NCBI RefSeq assembly: GCF_001647715.1
Contig: NZ_CP015600.1
Span: forward strand, 2,666,001-2,730,000
Source: Pseudomonas antarctica
GTDB lineage: Bacteria; Pseudomonadota; Gammaproteobacteria; Pseudomonadales; Pseudomonadaceae
Direction of reading: 5' to 3'
DNA: 64,000 bases
A program made the translations under genes and the position numbers. The notes under the pieces were generated by a model, which was given only the letters and a program-made list of their open reading frames with translations, ran no database searches and was not told the DNA's origin. This document shows, in pieces, positions 31,004 through 41,905 of this stretch (positions are counted from its first letter, which is position 1; every line of letters begins with the position of its first letter).

Positions 31004-31044
31004 TGTGGAAGCTGGCTTGTCGATTCGACAAGCCAGCTTCCACA
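31004..31044. repeat. Perfect 41-bp intercistronic palindrome
   Basis: TGTGGAAGCTGGCTTGTCGA, one central T, then the exact complement. It lies in the 115-bp gap between iolC and iolE. The stem resembles the TGGCTTGC REP class with the spacer deleted. No T-run follows, so it is more likely an mRNA stability or processing hairpin than a terminator. Confidence 0.7.
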
Positions 31045-31088
31045 CACACCAGATATCAGTGAAGCTGAAAAACAATAAAGGTGCAGCC

Positions 31089-31979
31089 ATGCCCGCAATC
31101 CGAATTGGCATCAACCCGATCTCCTGGAGCAACGACGACCTGCCGGCGCTGGGTGGCGAAACGCCCCTGAGCACCGCCCTGAGCGAAGGCAAGGAAATCG
31201 GCTACGAGGGTTTTGAGCTCAACGGCAAATTCCCCAAGAACGCAAAAGGGGTGGGCGATGTGTTGCGCCCCTATGACCTGGCGCTGGTCTCTGGCTGGTA
31301 CTCCAGCCGCCTGGCGCGGCGTTCGGTGGCAGAGGAAATCGAGGCCATCGCCGGTCACGTCGAGCTGCTGAAACAGAACGGTGCCACGGTGTTGGTCTAC
31401 GGCGAAGTGGCTGATTCTATCCAGGGCTCGAAAGTCCGCCTGATCGAACGCCCGCGTTTGCACAGCGAACAGGCCTGGCAGGACTATGCCGACAAACTCA
31501 CCGAGTTGGCGCGCTTCACCCTGTCCCAGGGCGTGCGCCTGGCTTACCACCACCATATGGGCGCCTACGTCGAGTCGCCGGAGGACATCGACCAGCTGAT
31601 GCGCCGAACCGGCCCGGAAGTCGGCCTGCTGTTCGATTCGGGCCACTGTTACATGGGCGGTGGCGAACCCATCGAGGTACTGCGCAAACACATCGACCGC
31701 GTCTGCCACGTGCACTTCAAGGACGTACGCAAGCCGGTGGTGCAACTGGCGCGCAATCAGATGTGGAGCTTTCCGGACTGCATCGTCAATGGCACCTTCA
31801 CCGTGCCCGGCGATGGCGATATCGACTTTGCCGAGCTGCTCGATGTATTGCTGGCCGCCCACTACGAGGGCTGGCTGGTAGTTGAAGCCGAGCAGGACCC
31901 GGCCGTGGCGCCCAGCTATATCTATGCGAAAAAGGGCTATGACACGTTGCGCGCGCTTCTCAACGAGAGGACTGAGTGA
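31089..31979 (+). CDS. iolE: Myo-inosose-2 dehydratase
   Basis: A 296-residue TIM-barrel enzyme that dehydrates 2-keto-myo-inositol to the diketone intermediate. MPAIRIGINPISWSNDDLP at 31089 is the family N-terminus; an upstream in-frame start runs through the palindrome and is rejected. Further motifs are EGFELNGKFPKN, the LAYHHHMGAYVES strand, LLFDSGHCYMGGG, and VCHVHFKDVR with metal-binding His and Asp/Glu residues. Its stop overlaps the iolB start (TGATG), so the two are translationally coupled. Confidence 0.93.
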   Translation: MPAIRIGINPISWSNDDLPALGGETPLSTALSEGKEIGYEGFELNGKFPKNAKGVGDVLRPYDLALVSGWYSSRLARRSVAEEIEAIAGHVELLKQNGATVLVYGEVADSIQGSKVRLIERPRLHSEQAWQDYADKLTELARFTLSQGVRLAYHHHMGAYVESPEDIDQLMRRTGPEVGLLFDSGHCYMGGGEPIEVLRKHIDRVCHVHFKDVRKPVVQLARNQMWSFPDCIVNGTFTVPGDGDIDFAELLDVLLAAHYEGWLVVEAEQDPAVAPSYIYAKKGYDTLRALLNERTE

Positions 31980-32767
31980 TGAGCTTGTTGGTTAAAAGCA
32001 GCAAACGCGGGCAAACCATGGTCGCGCTGGAAGAGGGGCGCCTGGAGTACGTGGGCTTTGCCGCCTACCGCCTGAGCCTCGGTGAAAGCCTGCCGGTCAG
32101 CGCTGGCGATAAAGAGGTGTGCCTGGTACTGCTCAGTGGCCGGGTGAATATCGAGGGCGAGGGGTTCAACTGGCAGAACCTCGGTGATCGTCAGTCGGTA
32201 TTCGAAGACAAATCACCCTTCGCCGCCTACCTGCCGCCGGGCACCGAAGCGCAGATTACCGCCTTGAGCGATGTGCAAATCGCCGTCTGCGCCGCGCCCG
32301 GTGCAGAGGGGTTTGAACCGCGTCTGATCCGTCCTGAACAGTGCAAACGCAGCGTGCGCGGCAAAGGCGCCAATACCCGTTATGTGTGTGACATCCTGCC
32401 TGACAGCGAGCCGGCCCATTCGCTGCTGGTGGTGGAAGTGCGCACGCCCTCCGGGCATTCGTCGAGCTACCCGCCACACAAACACGACACCGACGACCTG
32501 CCGCACCAGAGTTTTCTCGAAGAAACCTACTACCACCAGATTAATCCGCCCCAAGGCTTCGTGTTCCAGCGGGTGTACACCGACGACCGCAGTATCGACC
32601 AGGCCATGGCCGTGGAAAACAGCGACTTGGTGGTCGTGCCCAAGGGTTATCACCCGGTCAGCGTGCCGTATGGCTACGAGTCGTACTACCTGAACGTGAT
32701 GGCCGGCCCCAAGCGCGCCTGGCATTTCCATAACGACCCACAGCACAGCTGGCTGCTGGACCTTTAA
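31979..32767 (+). CDS. iolB: 5-deoxy-glucuronate isomerase
   Basis: A 262-residue double-cupin isomerase converting 5-deoxy-glucuronate to 2-deoxy-5-keto-gluconate. The ATG at 31979 shares its first base with the iolE stop; a GTG three bases earlier is less likely. The metal-binding PPHKHDTDDLPHQSFLEETYYH (given in parts: PPHKHD, then EETYYH) is the family signature, with a last histidine in WHFHND. Length and motif order agree with the IolB family throughout. Confidence 0.93.
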   Translation: MSLLVKSSKRGQTMVALEEGRLEYVGFAAYRLSLGESLPVSAGDKEVCLVLLSGRVNIEGEGFNWQNLGDRQSVFEDKSPFAAYLPPGTEAQITALSDVQIAVCAAPGAEGFEPRLIRPEQCKRSVRGKGANTRYVCDILPDSEPAHSLLVVEVRTPSGHSSSYPPHKHDTDDLPHQSFLEETYYHQINPPQGFVFQRVYTDDRSIDQAMAVENSDLVVVPKGYHPVSVPYGYESYYLNVMAGPKRAWHFHNDPQHSWLLDL

Positions 32768-32792
32768 TCGGTTTGGACGGAGAACAATAACA

Positions 32793-33614
32793 ATGCAGTC
32801 GTCTCTGCGTTTTGCCCTAAACCGTATGGTCGCGCCCAACCTTTCCCTGCCGGACTTCATCCAGTTGGCTGCGGCCCTCAAATGCGATGCCATCGAGATT
32901 CGCAACGACCTCAAGGGGCACGAAATCGAATTCGGCACGCCGGCCAGCCGCGTGCGCGAGTTGTGCGCAGGGCAGGGCATTGCGGTGCTGTCGATCAACG
33001 CGCTGTACCCGTTTGATGTATGGAACGATGAACGTCGCGCCCAGGCGATCGCCCTCGCCACCTATGCCCGCGAATGCGGCGCGCAAGGCCTGGTGATGTG
33101 CCCGCTGAATGAGCGCGGCGATGCACGCAGCGAAGCCCAGCGTGCCGCCGGTTTGCGCACGGCGTTGAGCGAGCTGGCGCCGATCCTGCGTGAATACGCG
33201 ATTCTGGGTTTTATCGAGCCCCTGGGGTTTGAGGAATGTGCTCTGCGCCGCAAGCGCGTGGCGGTGGACGCGATCCAGTCGATTGGCGGGTTGGATGTGT
33301 TCCGCCTGGTGCACGACACCTTTCATCATCACCTGGCCAGCGAGCATGAGTTCTTCCCGGAACTGACCGGGCTGGTGCATATCTCCGGCGTGGAAGATGC
33401 AGACGCACCACTGAATTCGATTCGCGACGGCCACCGCGTGCTGGTCGGCGAGGGCGATATCCTCGGCAATGCTGCGCAGATCGACACCTTGCTCAGCACC
33501 GGGTATGGCGGCTATCTGTCGTTCGAGCCGTTTGCTGAAAGCGTGCATGGGCTGGTGGATATTCAGCAGGCCATTGGGGCAAGCATCGCCCACCTGCAAA
33601 ACGCCCGGCCCTGA
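32793..33614 (+). CDS. iolI: 2-keto-myo-inositol isomerase-like TIM-barrel protein
   Basis: A 273-residue member of the AP endonuclease 2 / xylose isomerase-like superfamily. It carries the FALNRMVAPNLSL start, DAIEIRNDL, the IEPLGFEECALR strand with a metal-binding Glu, LVHDTFHHHLA with Asp/His ligands, and HISGVEDAD. The same layout is seen in B. subtilis IolI, which interconverts 2-keto-myo-inositol and 1-keto-D-chiro-inositol and would let D-chiro-inositol enter the pathway. IolH-like function cannot be ruled out. Confidence 0.82.
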   Translation: MQSSLRFALNRMVAPNLSLPDFIQLAAALKCDAIEIRNDLKGHEIEFGTPASRVRELCAGQGIAVLSINALYPFDVWNDERRAQAIALATYARECGAQGLVMCPLNERGDARSEAQRAAGLRTALSELAPILREYAILGFIEPLGFEECALRRKRVAVDAIQSIGGLDVFRLVHDTFHHHLASEHEFFPELTGLVHISGVEDADAPLNSIRDGHRVLVGEGDILGNAAQIDTLLSTGYGGYLSFEPFAESVHGLVDIQQAIGASIAHLQNARP

Positions 33615-33671
33615 CGCTCCCTCATAACATCACTGTTGATCGACAGATTTGCATTCATACAAGGTGCGAAC

Positions 33672-35603
33672 ATGACCACAACACGATTGACCATGGCCCA
33701 GGCCCTGGTGAAGTTTCTGGATAACCAATACGTCGAAGTCGATGGCGTGCAGAGCAAGTTTGTCGCCGGTGTGTTCACCATTTTTGGTCACGGCAACGTG
33801 CTGGGCCTGGGCCAGGCCCTGGAGCAGGACAGCGGCGACCTGGTGGTGCACCAGGGCCGCAACGAGCAGGGCATGGCCCACGCCGCCATCGGTTTTGCCA
33901 AGCAGCACCTGCGCCGCAAGATCTACGCGTGCACCGCATCCGTGGGCCCGGGCGCGGCCAATATGCTGACCGCTGCGGCGACCGCCACGGCCAACCGTAT
34001 TCCGTTGCTACTGCTGCCGGGCGATGTGTATGCCAGCCGCCAACCTGACCCGGTGCTGCAGCAAATCGAGCAATTCCACGACCTGAGCATCAGCACCAAC
34101 GATGCGTTCCGTTCGGTGAGCAAATACTGGGACCGCATCAACCGTCCCGAACAGTTGATGACCGCCGCGATCCACGCCATGCGCGTGCTCACCGACCCCG
34201 CCGAAACCGGCGCTGTGACCCTGGCGCTGCCTCAGGATGTGCAGGCCGAAGCCTGGGACTATCCCGACTATTTCCTGCAAAAACGTGTGCACCGTATCGA
34301 GCGTCGTCCAGCCACCCACGCGATGATCGCTGACGCTGTGGCCGCCTTTCGGGGCAAACGCAAGCCGCTGATCATCTGCGGCGGTGGTGTGAAGTACGCC
34401 GGGGCAAATGCCGCGTTGCAAGCCTTTGCCGAGCGCTTTGATATTCCTTTCGCCGAAACCCAGGCGGGCAAGAGTGCGGTGGTGTCCAACCACCCGCTGA
34501 ACCTCGGCGGCATCGGTGAAACCGGCTGCCTGGCGGCTAACCTGCTGGCGCCCGAGGCCGATCTGATTATCGGCATCGGCACGCGTTATACCGATTTCAC
34601 GACCTCATCCAAATCGCTGTTCAAGCATCCCGAGGTGAAGTTTCTCAACCTCAATATCAGCCCCTGCGATGCCTTGAAGCTCGACGGCGTACAAGTGCTG
34701 GCGGACGCGAAGGTTGGCCTTGAGGCACTGGCTGACGCCTTGGGCGACTACCGCGCCGGTTGGGGCGAGCAGGTCTGCGACGCCAAGGCGCAGCTGGAGG
34801 CGGAAGTGGACCGTGTGCATCACGTGGAATACAGCGGTGATGATTTTGTTCCGCAGGTTGATGACCACCTGGATCGCGCGGTGCTGCGCGAATTCATCGA
34901 ATTGACCGGCTCGTGCCTGACTCAGAGCCGTGTACTCGGTGTGCTCAATGACACCCTGGCCGATGACGCCATCATCGTCGCCGCCGCCGGTAGCCTGCCC
35001 GGCGACTTGCAGCGCAGCTGGCGCAGCAAAGGCGTCAACACCTACCACGTCGAGTATGGCTATTCATGCATGGGCTACGAGATCAACGCGGCCCTCGGCG
35101 TGAAGCTGGCTGAACCGACAAAGGAGGTGTACGCGCTGGTCGGCGATGGCTCTTACATGATGCTGCACTCGGAGCTTGCCACCTCGATCCAGGAGCGGCG
35201 CAAGATCAACGTGGTGCTGCTGGACAACATGGCGTTCGGTTGCATCAACAACCTGCAGATCGGCAACGGCATGGACAGCTTCGGCACGGAATTTCGCTTC
35301 CGCAACCCCGAGAGCGGCAAGCTCGACGGCGGCCTGGTGCCGGTGGATTTCGCCATGAGCGCGGCGGCTTATGGCTGCAAGACCTATAAGGTCAGCACCG
35401 TGGAACAGCTCGAATCGGCGCTGGCCGATGCGCGCACACAAACGGTATCGACGTTGATTGATATCAAGGTACTGCCCAAGACCATGATCCACGGCTACTT
35501 GTCGTGGTGGCGTGTGGGTGTTGCCCAGGTGTCCACCAGCGAACGCACGAATGCGGCGGCGAAAAAACTCAATGAACAGCTGGCCAAGGCCCGGCAGTAC
35601 TAA
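33672..35603 (+). CDS. iolD: THcHDO hydrolase (TPP-dependent, IolD)
   Basis: A 643-residue ThDP enzyme that opens the ring of 3D-(3,5/4)-trihydroxycyclohexane-1,2-dione. The ATG at 33672 follows AAGG; an earlier in-frame start 12 codons upstream has no ribosome-binding site. The N-terminal Pyr domain has the catalytic Glu in [13 protein letters not shown]. The PP domain holds the ThDP/Mg motif [15 protein letters not shown] with NMAFGCINN. The [16 protein letters not shown]-terminus is typical of IolD. Confidence 0.94.
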   Translation: MTTTRLTMAQALVKFLDNQYVEVDGVQSKFVAGVFTIFGHGNVLGLGQALEQDSGDLVVHQGRNEQGMAHAAIGFAKQHLRRKIYACTASVGPGAANMLTAAATATANRIPLLLLPGDVYASRQPDPVLQQIEQFHDLSISTNDAFRSVSKYWDRINRPEQLMTAAIHAMRVLTDPAETGAVTLALPQDVQAEAWDYPDYFLQKRVHRIERRPATHAMIADAVAAFRGKRKPLIICGGGVKYAGANAALQAFAERFDIPFAETQAGKSAVVSNHPLNLGGIGETGCLAANLLAPEADLIIGIGTRYTDFTTSSKSLFKHPEVKFLNLNISPCDALKLDGVQVLADAKVGLEALADALGDYRAGWGEQVCDAKAQLEAEVDRVHHVEYSGDDFVPQVDDHLDRAVLREFIELTGSCLTQSRVLGVLNDTLADDAIIVAAAGSLPGDLQRSWRSKGVNTYHVEYGYSCMGYEINAALGVKLAEPTKEVYALVGDGSYMMLHSELATSIQERRKINVVLLDNMAFGCINNLQIGNGMDSFGTEFRFRNPESGKLDGGLVPVDFAMSAAAYGCKTYKVSTVEQLESALADARTQTVSTLIDIKVLPKTMIHGYLSWWRVGVAQVSTSERTNAAAKKLNEQLAKARQY

Positions 35604-35606
35604 TAA

Positions 35607-36632
<1,026 letters not shown>

Positions 36633-36661
36633 GCCCCACTCCACTGAACGCACTTGGTCGG

Positions 36662-36751
36662 TGTGGGAGCTGGCTTGCCTGCGATGACGGCGGCACATTC
36701 AACATTGATGCCGCCTGATACACCGCTTTCGCAGGTAAGCCAGCTCCCACA
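36662..36751. repeat. REPIN (TGGCTTGC class) inside the iol gene cluster
   Basis: Inverted pair TGTGGGAGCTGGCTTGCC and GGTAAGCCAGCTCCCACA with about 50 bp between. It separates two same-direction genes, unlike most REPINs here, and may reduce read-through from iolG to the next dehydrogenase. Confidence 0.83.
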
Positions 36752-36788
36752 TTTAGATCGGGTTTCCACTTCATGAAGGAGCGCATAT

Positions 36789-37817
36789 ATGCGAATCGGA
36801 CTTGTCGGCTACGGCCACGGCGGCCGTTATTTTCACGCACCGTTGATTGCAACCCTGCCCGGCGCAACCTTTGTGGGCGTAGTGACACGTTCCCCCGAGC
36901 GTCGCCTACAGCTGGCGAGCGACCATCCAGGCCTCAAGGCCTTCGACTCCATTGGCCAGATCGTCGAGGCGGGTGTTGATGCTTTAGTGATTTCCACCAC
37001 CCTCAAAGGACGCCCCGCCCTGGTGCTGGAAGCCATCGAACACGGGGTTGCGGTGGTCAGCGACAAGCCCTTCGCCGCCAATGCCGAACAGGCTCAGGCA
37101 CTGATCACGGCCGCCGAACGCCAGGGTGTATTGCTCAGCGTCTACCAGAACCGGCGTTGGGATTCGGATTTCCTGACCCTGCGTAAACTGATTGACGCCG
37201 GCGCTCTGGGCGCAATCACGCGCTTTGAGTCGCGCGTCGAACGTTATAGCCCGGACGCGGTGGGCAATGTCAGCGGCGGCGGTTGGTTGCGCGACCTGGG
37301 CAGCCATCTGGTGGACCAGGCGCTGCAATTGTTCGGCCCGGTGGACCGGGTGTTCGCCCAACTGCAATTCAGCCCGCAACATCCGACCCTCGATCACGGC
37401 TTTTTCGTTTCCCTGACTCACGCCAATGGGGTGATTTCCCACCTGTGGGGCAGTGCGCTGCAAAACAGCCAGGCCCCGCGTTTTCGCGTCAGTGGCACCT
37501 TGGGGTGTTACACCGTGGAGGGGCTGGACGGTCAGGAAGCCGCACTGATGGCGGGCAAGTCGCCGAAAACCGAGGGCGAGCACTGGGGCGCGGAAGAGCA
37601 TCGGCGTTGGGGGTGGTTTGAACAGGGCGAGGAGCGTGAGCGGGTGCCGTCGGAGAAAGGCTGCTGGACGCAGTTCTATCGCCAGTTGCAAAGTGCTGTC
37701 CAAGGGCTTGGGCCGCTGCCGGTGGATGCCAATGACGCATTGGAAACCACCCGTATATTGGACGCTGCACGCCTTAGCAACGAGCGCCAGCAGGTGGTTT
37801 CAACAAAAATAGAATAA
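36789..37817 (+). CDS. Gfo/Idh/MocA-family oxidoreductase, probable second inositol dehydrogenase
   Basis: A 342-residue NAD(P)-dependent dehydrogenase. It has GLVGYGHGGRYFHAPLI at the N-terminus, DKPFA in place of EKP (usual in the YdgJ/IolW-like branch), QNRRWDSDFLTL, and GGGWLRDLGSHLVDQALQLFGP with the catalytic Asp and His. It starts at ATG 36789 after AAGGAG. Position in the iol cluster and branch suggest oxidation of scyllo-inositol or a related stereoisomer; only about family level is certain. Confidence 0.82.
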   Translation: MRIGLVGYGHGGRYFHAPLIATLPGATFVGVVTRSPERRLQLASDHPGLKAFDSIGQIVEAGVDALVISTTLKGRPALVLEAIEHGVAVVSDKPFAANAEQAQALITAAERQGVLLSVYQNRRWDSDFLTLRKLIDAGALGAITRFESRVERYSPDAVGNVSGGGWLRDLGSHLVDQALQLFGPVDRVFAQLQFSPQHPTLDHGFFVSLTHANGVISHLWGSALQNSQAPRFRVSGTLGCYTVEGLDGQEAALMAGKSPKTEGEHWGAEEHRRWGWFEQGEERERVPSEKGCWTQFYRQLQSAVQGLGPLPVDANDALETTRILDAARLSNERQQVVSTKIE

Positions 37818-37838
37818 AATTCTAAAACAGGTTGATAT

Positions 37839-37852
37839 GGAAATTATTTTCT
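37839..37852. promoter_or_regulatory. Predicted IolR operator upstream of ibpA
   Basis: GGAAATTATTTTCT matches GGAA-N6-TTCC at seven of the eight fixed positions. The nearby palindrome TAGAATAAAATTCTA may be a second site with five-base spacing. This supports joint control of importer and catabolic genes. Confidence 0.48.
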
Positions 37853-37945
37853 AATAAAGTCTTTTCCAGGTTGCATAAAGTACGTCTCGGACTCGATTCG
37901 GGCGACTCGACAAAAACAAGATCAAAAACAACCAGGTACCGTCAG

Positions 37946-38131
37946 ATGAAAATCTTCAACGCTGTACTGCGAGTTTTACGCCCCGCCCTTGCGCCCCGCG
38001 GTCTGCCCCGCGCGCGGCCGTTTTATTTCTCCTTCCTTAATGTGCTGTGCGTCGAAAACAAAGGCGCGCTGGTGTGCTGCATTCCCGGCGCACCGGTGGT
38101 TCAACTGCCGTCTTCGCCAGCCACGCTCTGA
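37946..38131 (+). CDS. Possible 61-codon leader ORF upstream of ibpA
   Basis: An open frame starting MKIFNAVLRVLRPALAPR and ending in a proline/serine-rich tail. There is no clear ribosome-binding site, and the composition (arginine/proline rich, two CC/C groups) is not that of a known family. It could be a short protein or a leader peptide that tunes importer expression, or simply chance. I keep it only because it fills the leader and begins with ATG. Confidence 0.2.
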   Translation: MKIFNAVLRVLRPALAPRGLPRARPFYFSFLNVLCVENKGALVCCIPGAPVVQLPSSPATL

Positions 38132-38179
38132 TAAACGCAACGTCCAAAAAACCAACAAGAAATTGGAGACAGACCGTTC

Positions 38180-39115
38180 ATGAAGACCCCGATCCGTTTT
38201 ACCGCGCTGGCCTTGTCCATGCTGCTTGCCAGCGGTTTTGCCGCGGCCGCCGATATCAAGGTGGGCGTGACCATGTCCGCTTTCGATGACACGTTCCTGA
38301 CCTACCTGCGCGAAGACATGGACAAGCAAGCCAAGTCCTATCCCAAGGGTGACGGCGTACAGCTGCAGTTCGAAGACGCCCGGGCCGACGTGGTCAAGCA
38401 ACTGAGCCAGGTCGAGAACTTTATCAGCCAGAAAGTCGACGCGATTATCGTCAACCCGGTCGATACCGCCTCGACCAAGAACATCATCAGTGCCGCTACC
38501 AAGGCGGGCATCCCGCTGGTCTTCGTCAACCGTCGTCCTGACCAAAAAGAGTTGCCCAAGGATGTCGTCGCGGTGACGTCCGATGACGTCGAGGCCGGTC
38601 GTCTGCAAATGCAGTACATCGCCGACAAGCTCGGCGGCAAGGGCAAGATCGTCATCCTGCTGGGTGACCTGGCGAACAACTCCACCACCAACCGTACCAA
38701 AGGTGTGAAGGAAATCCTGGCCAAATACCCCGGCATTACCATCGAGCAAGAACAGACCGGCATCTGGCTGCGTGACAAGGGCATGACCCTGGTCAACGAC
38801 TGGCTGACCCAAGGTCGCGAATTCAATGCGGTTCTGGCCAACAATGATGAGATGGCCATTGGCGCGTCCATGGCGCTGAAGTCGGCGGGTACCAAGCCGG
38901 GCACCGTGTTAATTGCGGGGGTTGATGGCACGCCGGACGGTTTGAACGCAATTACCAAGGGCGACATGGCGGCGTCGGCCTTCCAGGACGCCAAGGGCCA
39001 GGCGGTCGGTTCGGTGGAGGCGGCGCGCAAGATGGCGAAGAAGGAGCCGGTCGAGCAGAACGTAATCATCCCGTTCAAGCTGATCACACCGGACAACGTC
39101 AAAGACTTCAAGTAG
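38180..39115 (+). CDS. ibpA: Inositol ABC transporter periplasmic binding protein
   Basis: A 311-residue sugar-binding protein of the RbsB/Peripla_BP_4 type. The signal peptide (about 1-23) ends AAA-DIKVG. Ligand-cleft motifs are TMSAFDDTFLTYL, DAIIVNPVDT, PLVFVNRRPD, LANNDEMAIGASMA and IAGVDGTPDGLNA. Strong similarity to the IbpA proteins of inositol importers, and position after the iol genes and before the ATPase and permease, fixes its role. It carries inositol to the inner-membrane complex IatAP. Confidence 0.9.
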   Translation: MKTPIRFTALALSMLLASGFAAAADIKVGVTMSAFDDTFLTYLREDMDKQAKSYPKGDGVQLQFEDARADVVKQLSQVENFISQKVDAIIVNPVDTASTKNIISAATKAGIPLVFVNRRPDQKELPKDVVAVTSDDVEAGRLQMQYIADKLGGKGKIVILLGDLANNSTTNRTKGVKEILAKYPGITIEQEQTGIWLRDKGMTLVNDWLTQGREFNAVLANNDEMAIGASMALKSAGTKPGTVLIAGVDGTPDGLNAITKGDMAASAFQDAKGQAVGSVEAARKMAKKEPVEQNVIIPFKLITPDNVKDFK

Positions 39116-39178
39116 CCCTTCATAACAACAATAAGCAAGCAGGGCGGCCACGGTCGCTCTGCTGATGGAGTACCCGAT

Positions 39179-40732
39179 ATGCTTGCTCAAGCCACCGTCT
39201 CGCAGCCTCCCGGCATCCAGCCCGTGCTGCAGGAAGAACCCTACCTGCTGGAAATCCTCAACATCAGCAAAGGCTTTCCCGGCGTCGTGGCCCTGGCCGA
39301 TGTGCAATTGCGGGTACGCCCGGGTTCAGTGCTGGCGCTGATGGGCGAGAACGGTGCGGGTAAATCGACGCTGATGAAAATCATCGCCGGTATCTACCAG
39401 CCTGACGCGGGGGAAATTCGCCTACGTGGCAAGCCGATTGTGTTTGAAACACCGCTGGCGGCGCAGAAGGCCGGGATCGCGATGATCCACCAGGAACTCA
39501 ACCTGATGCCGCACATGAGCATCGCCGAAAATATCTGGATCGGTCGCGAGCAGCTCAACAGCCTGCACATGGTCAACCACCGTGAAATGCACCGCTGCAC
39601 TGCCGAATTGCTGGCACGCCTGCGCATCAACCTTGACCCCGAAGAACATGTCGGCAACCTCAGCATCGCCGAGCGGCAGATGGTCGAGATTGCCAAGGCG
39701 GTGTCCTACGACTCCGACATCCTGATCATGGATGAACCGACCTCAGCCATTACCGAGAAGGAAGTGGCCCACCTGTTTTCGATCATTGCCGACCTCAAGT
39801 CCCAAGGCAAAGGCATCGTCTATATCACGCATAAAATGAACGAAGTGTTCGCCATTGCCGACGAAGTGGCGGTGTTTCGTGACGGCCACTACATCGGTCT
39901 GCAGCGCGCCGACAGCATGAACAGCGACAGCCTGATTTCGATGATGGTCGGCCGTGAACTGAGCCAGTTGTTCCCGGTGCGCGAGACGCCCATTGGCGAA
40001 CTGCTGTTGTCGGTGCGTGACCTGCGCCTGGACGGTGTGTTCAAGGACGTGTCATTCGATCTGCACGCCGGTGAAATCCTCGGCATCGCCGGGTTGATGG
40101 GCTCGGGCCGCACCAACGTGGCGGAAACGATCTTCGGCATCACCCCAAGCTCCGGAGGGCAGATCACTCTCGACGGCAAGCCGGTGCGCATCAGCGACCC
40201 GCACATGGCCATCGAGAAGGGTTTTGCGCTGTTGACCGAAGACCGCAAGCTCAGCGGCCTGTTCCCGTGCCTGTCGGTCCTGGAAAACATGGAGATGGCC
40301 GTGCTGCCGCTTTACTCGGGCAACGGGTTTATCCAGCAGAAGGCCCTGCGCGCCTTGTGCGAAGACATGTGCAAGAAGCTGCGGGTGAAAACCCCATCCC
40401 TAGAACAGTGCATCGACACGTTGTCCGGCGGCAACCAGCAAAAAGCCCTGCTGGCGCGTTGGCTGATGACCAACCCACGCCTGTTGATTCTCGATGAGCC
40501 GACCCGTGGCATCGATGTCGGCGCCAAGGCCGAGATCTATCGCTTGATTTCCTTCCTCGCCAGCGAAGGTATGGCGGTGATCATGATTTCCTCCGAACTG
40601 CCGGAAGTGCTGGGCATGAGCGACCGGGTGATGGTGATGCACGAAGGCGAACTGATGGGCACCCTGGATCGCGCAGATGCAACCCAGGAAAAAGTCATGC
40701 AGTTGGCTTCCGGTATGACCGTAGTCCACTGA
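39179..40732 (+). CDS. iatA: Inositol ABC transporter ATPase
   Basis: A 517-residue tandem ATPase of the carbohydrate-uptake-2 family. Domain 1 (about 22-260) has Walker [10 protein letters not shown], a degenerate signature [14 protein letters not shown] and Walker [12 protein letters not shown]. Domain 2 (about 270-515) has a degenerate Walker A (GLMGSGRTN), signature [14 protein letters not shown] and Walker [16 protein letters not shown]. The asymmetric sites are normal for this family. It starts at ATG 39179 after TGGAGTACC. Confidence 0.92.
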   Translation: MLAQATVSQPPGIQPVLQEEPYLLEILNISKGFPGVVALADVQLRVRPGSVLALMGENGAGKSTLMKIIAGIYQPDAGEIRLRGKPIVFETPLAAQKAGIAMIHQELNLMPHMSIAENIWIGREQLNSLHMVNHREMHRCTAELLARLRINLDPEEHVGNLSIAERQMVEIAKAVSYDSDILIMDEPTSAITEKEVAHLFSIIADLKSQGKGIVYITHKMNEVFAIADEVAVFRDGHYIGLQRADSMNSDSLISMMVGRELSQLFPVRETPIGELLLSVRDLRLDGVFKDVSFDLHAGEILGIAGLMGSGRTNVAETIFGITPSSGGQITLDGKPVRISDPHMAIEKGFALLTEDRKLSGLFPCLSVLENMEMAVLPLYSGNGFIQQKALRALCEDMCKKLRVKTPSLEQCIDTLSGGNQQKALLARWLMTNPRLLILDEPTRGIDVGAKAEIYRLISFLASEGMAVIMISSELPEVLGMSDRVMVMHEGELMGTLDRADATQEKVMQLASGMTVVH

Positions 40733-40763
40733 CGAACAGCACAGAATAAGAAGGTGATTGGCT

Positions 40764-41786
40764 ATGAACGCAATAACAGACAACAAGCCTGCCACGGCAC
40801 CGGTCAAGCGCCGTCGGCGTTTACCCACCGAGCTGAGCATCTTCCTGGTGCTGATCGGCATCGGCCTGGTATTTGAACTGTTCGGCTGGATCGTGCGTGA
40901 CCAGAGCTTCCTGATGAACTCCCAGCGCCTGGTGCTGATGATCCTGCAAGTGTCGATCATCGGCCTGCTGGCGATCGGTGTGACCCAAGTGATCATCACC
41001 ACCGGTATCGACCTGTCCTCCGGCTCTGTGTTGGCGTTATCGGCGATGATCGCCGCCAGTCTGGCGCAGACCTCGGACTTTTCCCGCGCGGTGTTCCCCA
41101 GCCTGACTGACTTGCCGGTGTGGATTCCCGTGGCGATGGGCCTGGGGGTCGGGCTGCTGGCGGGAGCGATTAACGGCAGTATCATCGCCGTTACCGGTAT
41201 CCCGCCGTTTATTGCCACCTTGGGCATGATGGTCTCGGCGCGTGGCCTGGCGCGTTACTACACCGAAGGCCAGCCGGTGAGCATGCTGTCGGACTCCTAC
41301 ACGGCGATTGGTCATGGTGCGATGCCGGTGATCATCTTTCTGGTGGTGGCGGTGATCTTCCATATCGCCCTGCGCTACACCAAGTACGGCAAGTACACCT
41401 ACGCCATCGGCGGCAACATGCAGGCGGCGCGCACGTCGGGGATCAACGTCAAGCGCCATCTGATCATCGTCTACAGCATTGCCGGGTTGCTGGCGGGCCT
41501 GGCCGGTGTTGTCGCTTCGGCGCGTGCCGCTACCGGCCAGGCCGGTATGGGCATGTCCTATGAACTGGACGCGATTGCTGCGGCGGTGATCGGCGGCACC
41601 AGCCTGGCGGGCGGGGTAGGGCGCATCACCGGCACCGTGATCGGCGCGTTGATCCTCGGGGTGATGGCGAGCGGGTTTACCTTTGTCGGGGTGGATGCGT
41701 ATATCCAGGACATCATCAAGGGCCTGATCATCGTGGTGGCGGTGGTAATCGACCAATATCGCAACAAGCGCAAACTCAAGCGCTAA
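40764..41786 (+). CDS. iatP: Inositol ABC transporter permease
   Basis: A 340-residue BPD_transp_2 permease with about 8-10 membrane helices; it pairs with IatA. The ATG at 40764 (MNAITDNKP) is preferred over the TTG two codons upstream; AAGG precedes. Typical segments are GVTQVIITTGIDLSSGSVLALS, GIPPFIATLGMM and AVIGGTSLAGGVGRITGT. The basic tail KRKLKR is cytoplasmic. A REPIN follows and probably marks the end of the operon. Confidence 0.92.
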   Translation: MNAITDNKPATAPVKRRRRLPTELSIFLVLIGIGLVFELFGWIVRDQSFLMNSQRLVLMILQVSIIGLLAIGVTQVIITTGIDLSSGSVLALSAMIAASLAQTSDFSRAVFPSLTDLPVWIPVAMGLGVGLLAGAINGSIIAVTGIPPFIATLGMMVSARGLARYYTEGQPVSMLSDSYTAIGHGAMPVIIFLVVAVIFHIALRYTKYGKYTYAIGGNMQAARTSGINVKRHLIIVYSIAGLLAGLAGVVASARAATGQAGMGMSYELDAIAAAVIGGTSLAGGVGRITGTVIGALILGVMASGFTFVGVDAYIQDIIKGLIIVVAVVIDQYRNKRKLKR

Positions 41787-41816
41787 CGCAGATTTGCAGC
41801 TGGCGCAGAACCAAAG

Positions 41817-41905
41817 TGTGGGAGCGGGCTTGCTCGCGAAAGCGGTGTATCAGTGCCCAATGCGCTGCCTGACACTCAGCATTCGCGAGCAAGCCCGCTC
41901 CCACA
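41817..41905. repeat. REPIN (GGGCTTGC class) after iatP
   Basis: Inverted pair TGTGGGAGCGGGCTTGC and GCAAGCCCGCTCCCACA around about 40 bp, 30 bp past the iatP stop. Confidence 0.85.

Larger units (their letters stand above)
37818..38179. other. Leader region of the inositol importer genes
   Basis: A 362-bp gap. The first 60 bp are very AT-rich and hold the perfect palindrome TAGAATAAAATTCTA (37810-37824) and a GGAA-N6-TTCT site. The rest holds one weak 61-codon frame (37946-38131) and the ibpA ribosome-binding site (TTGGAGACAG, about 38163). Confidence 0.6.
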
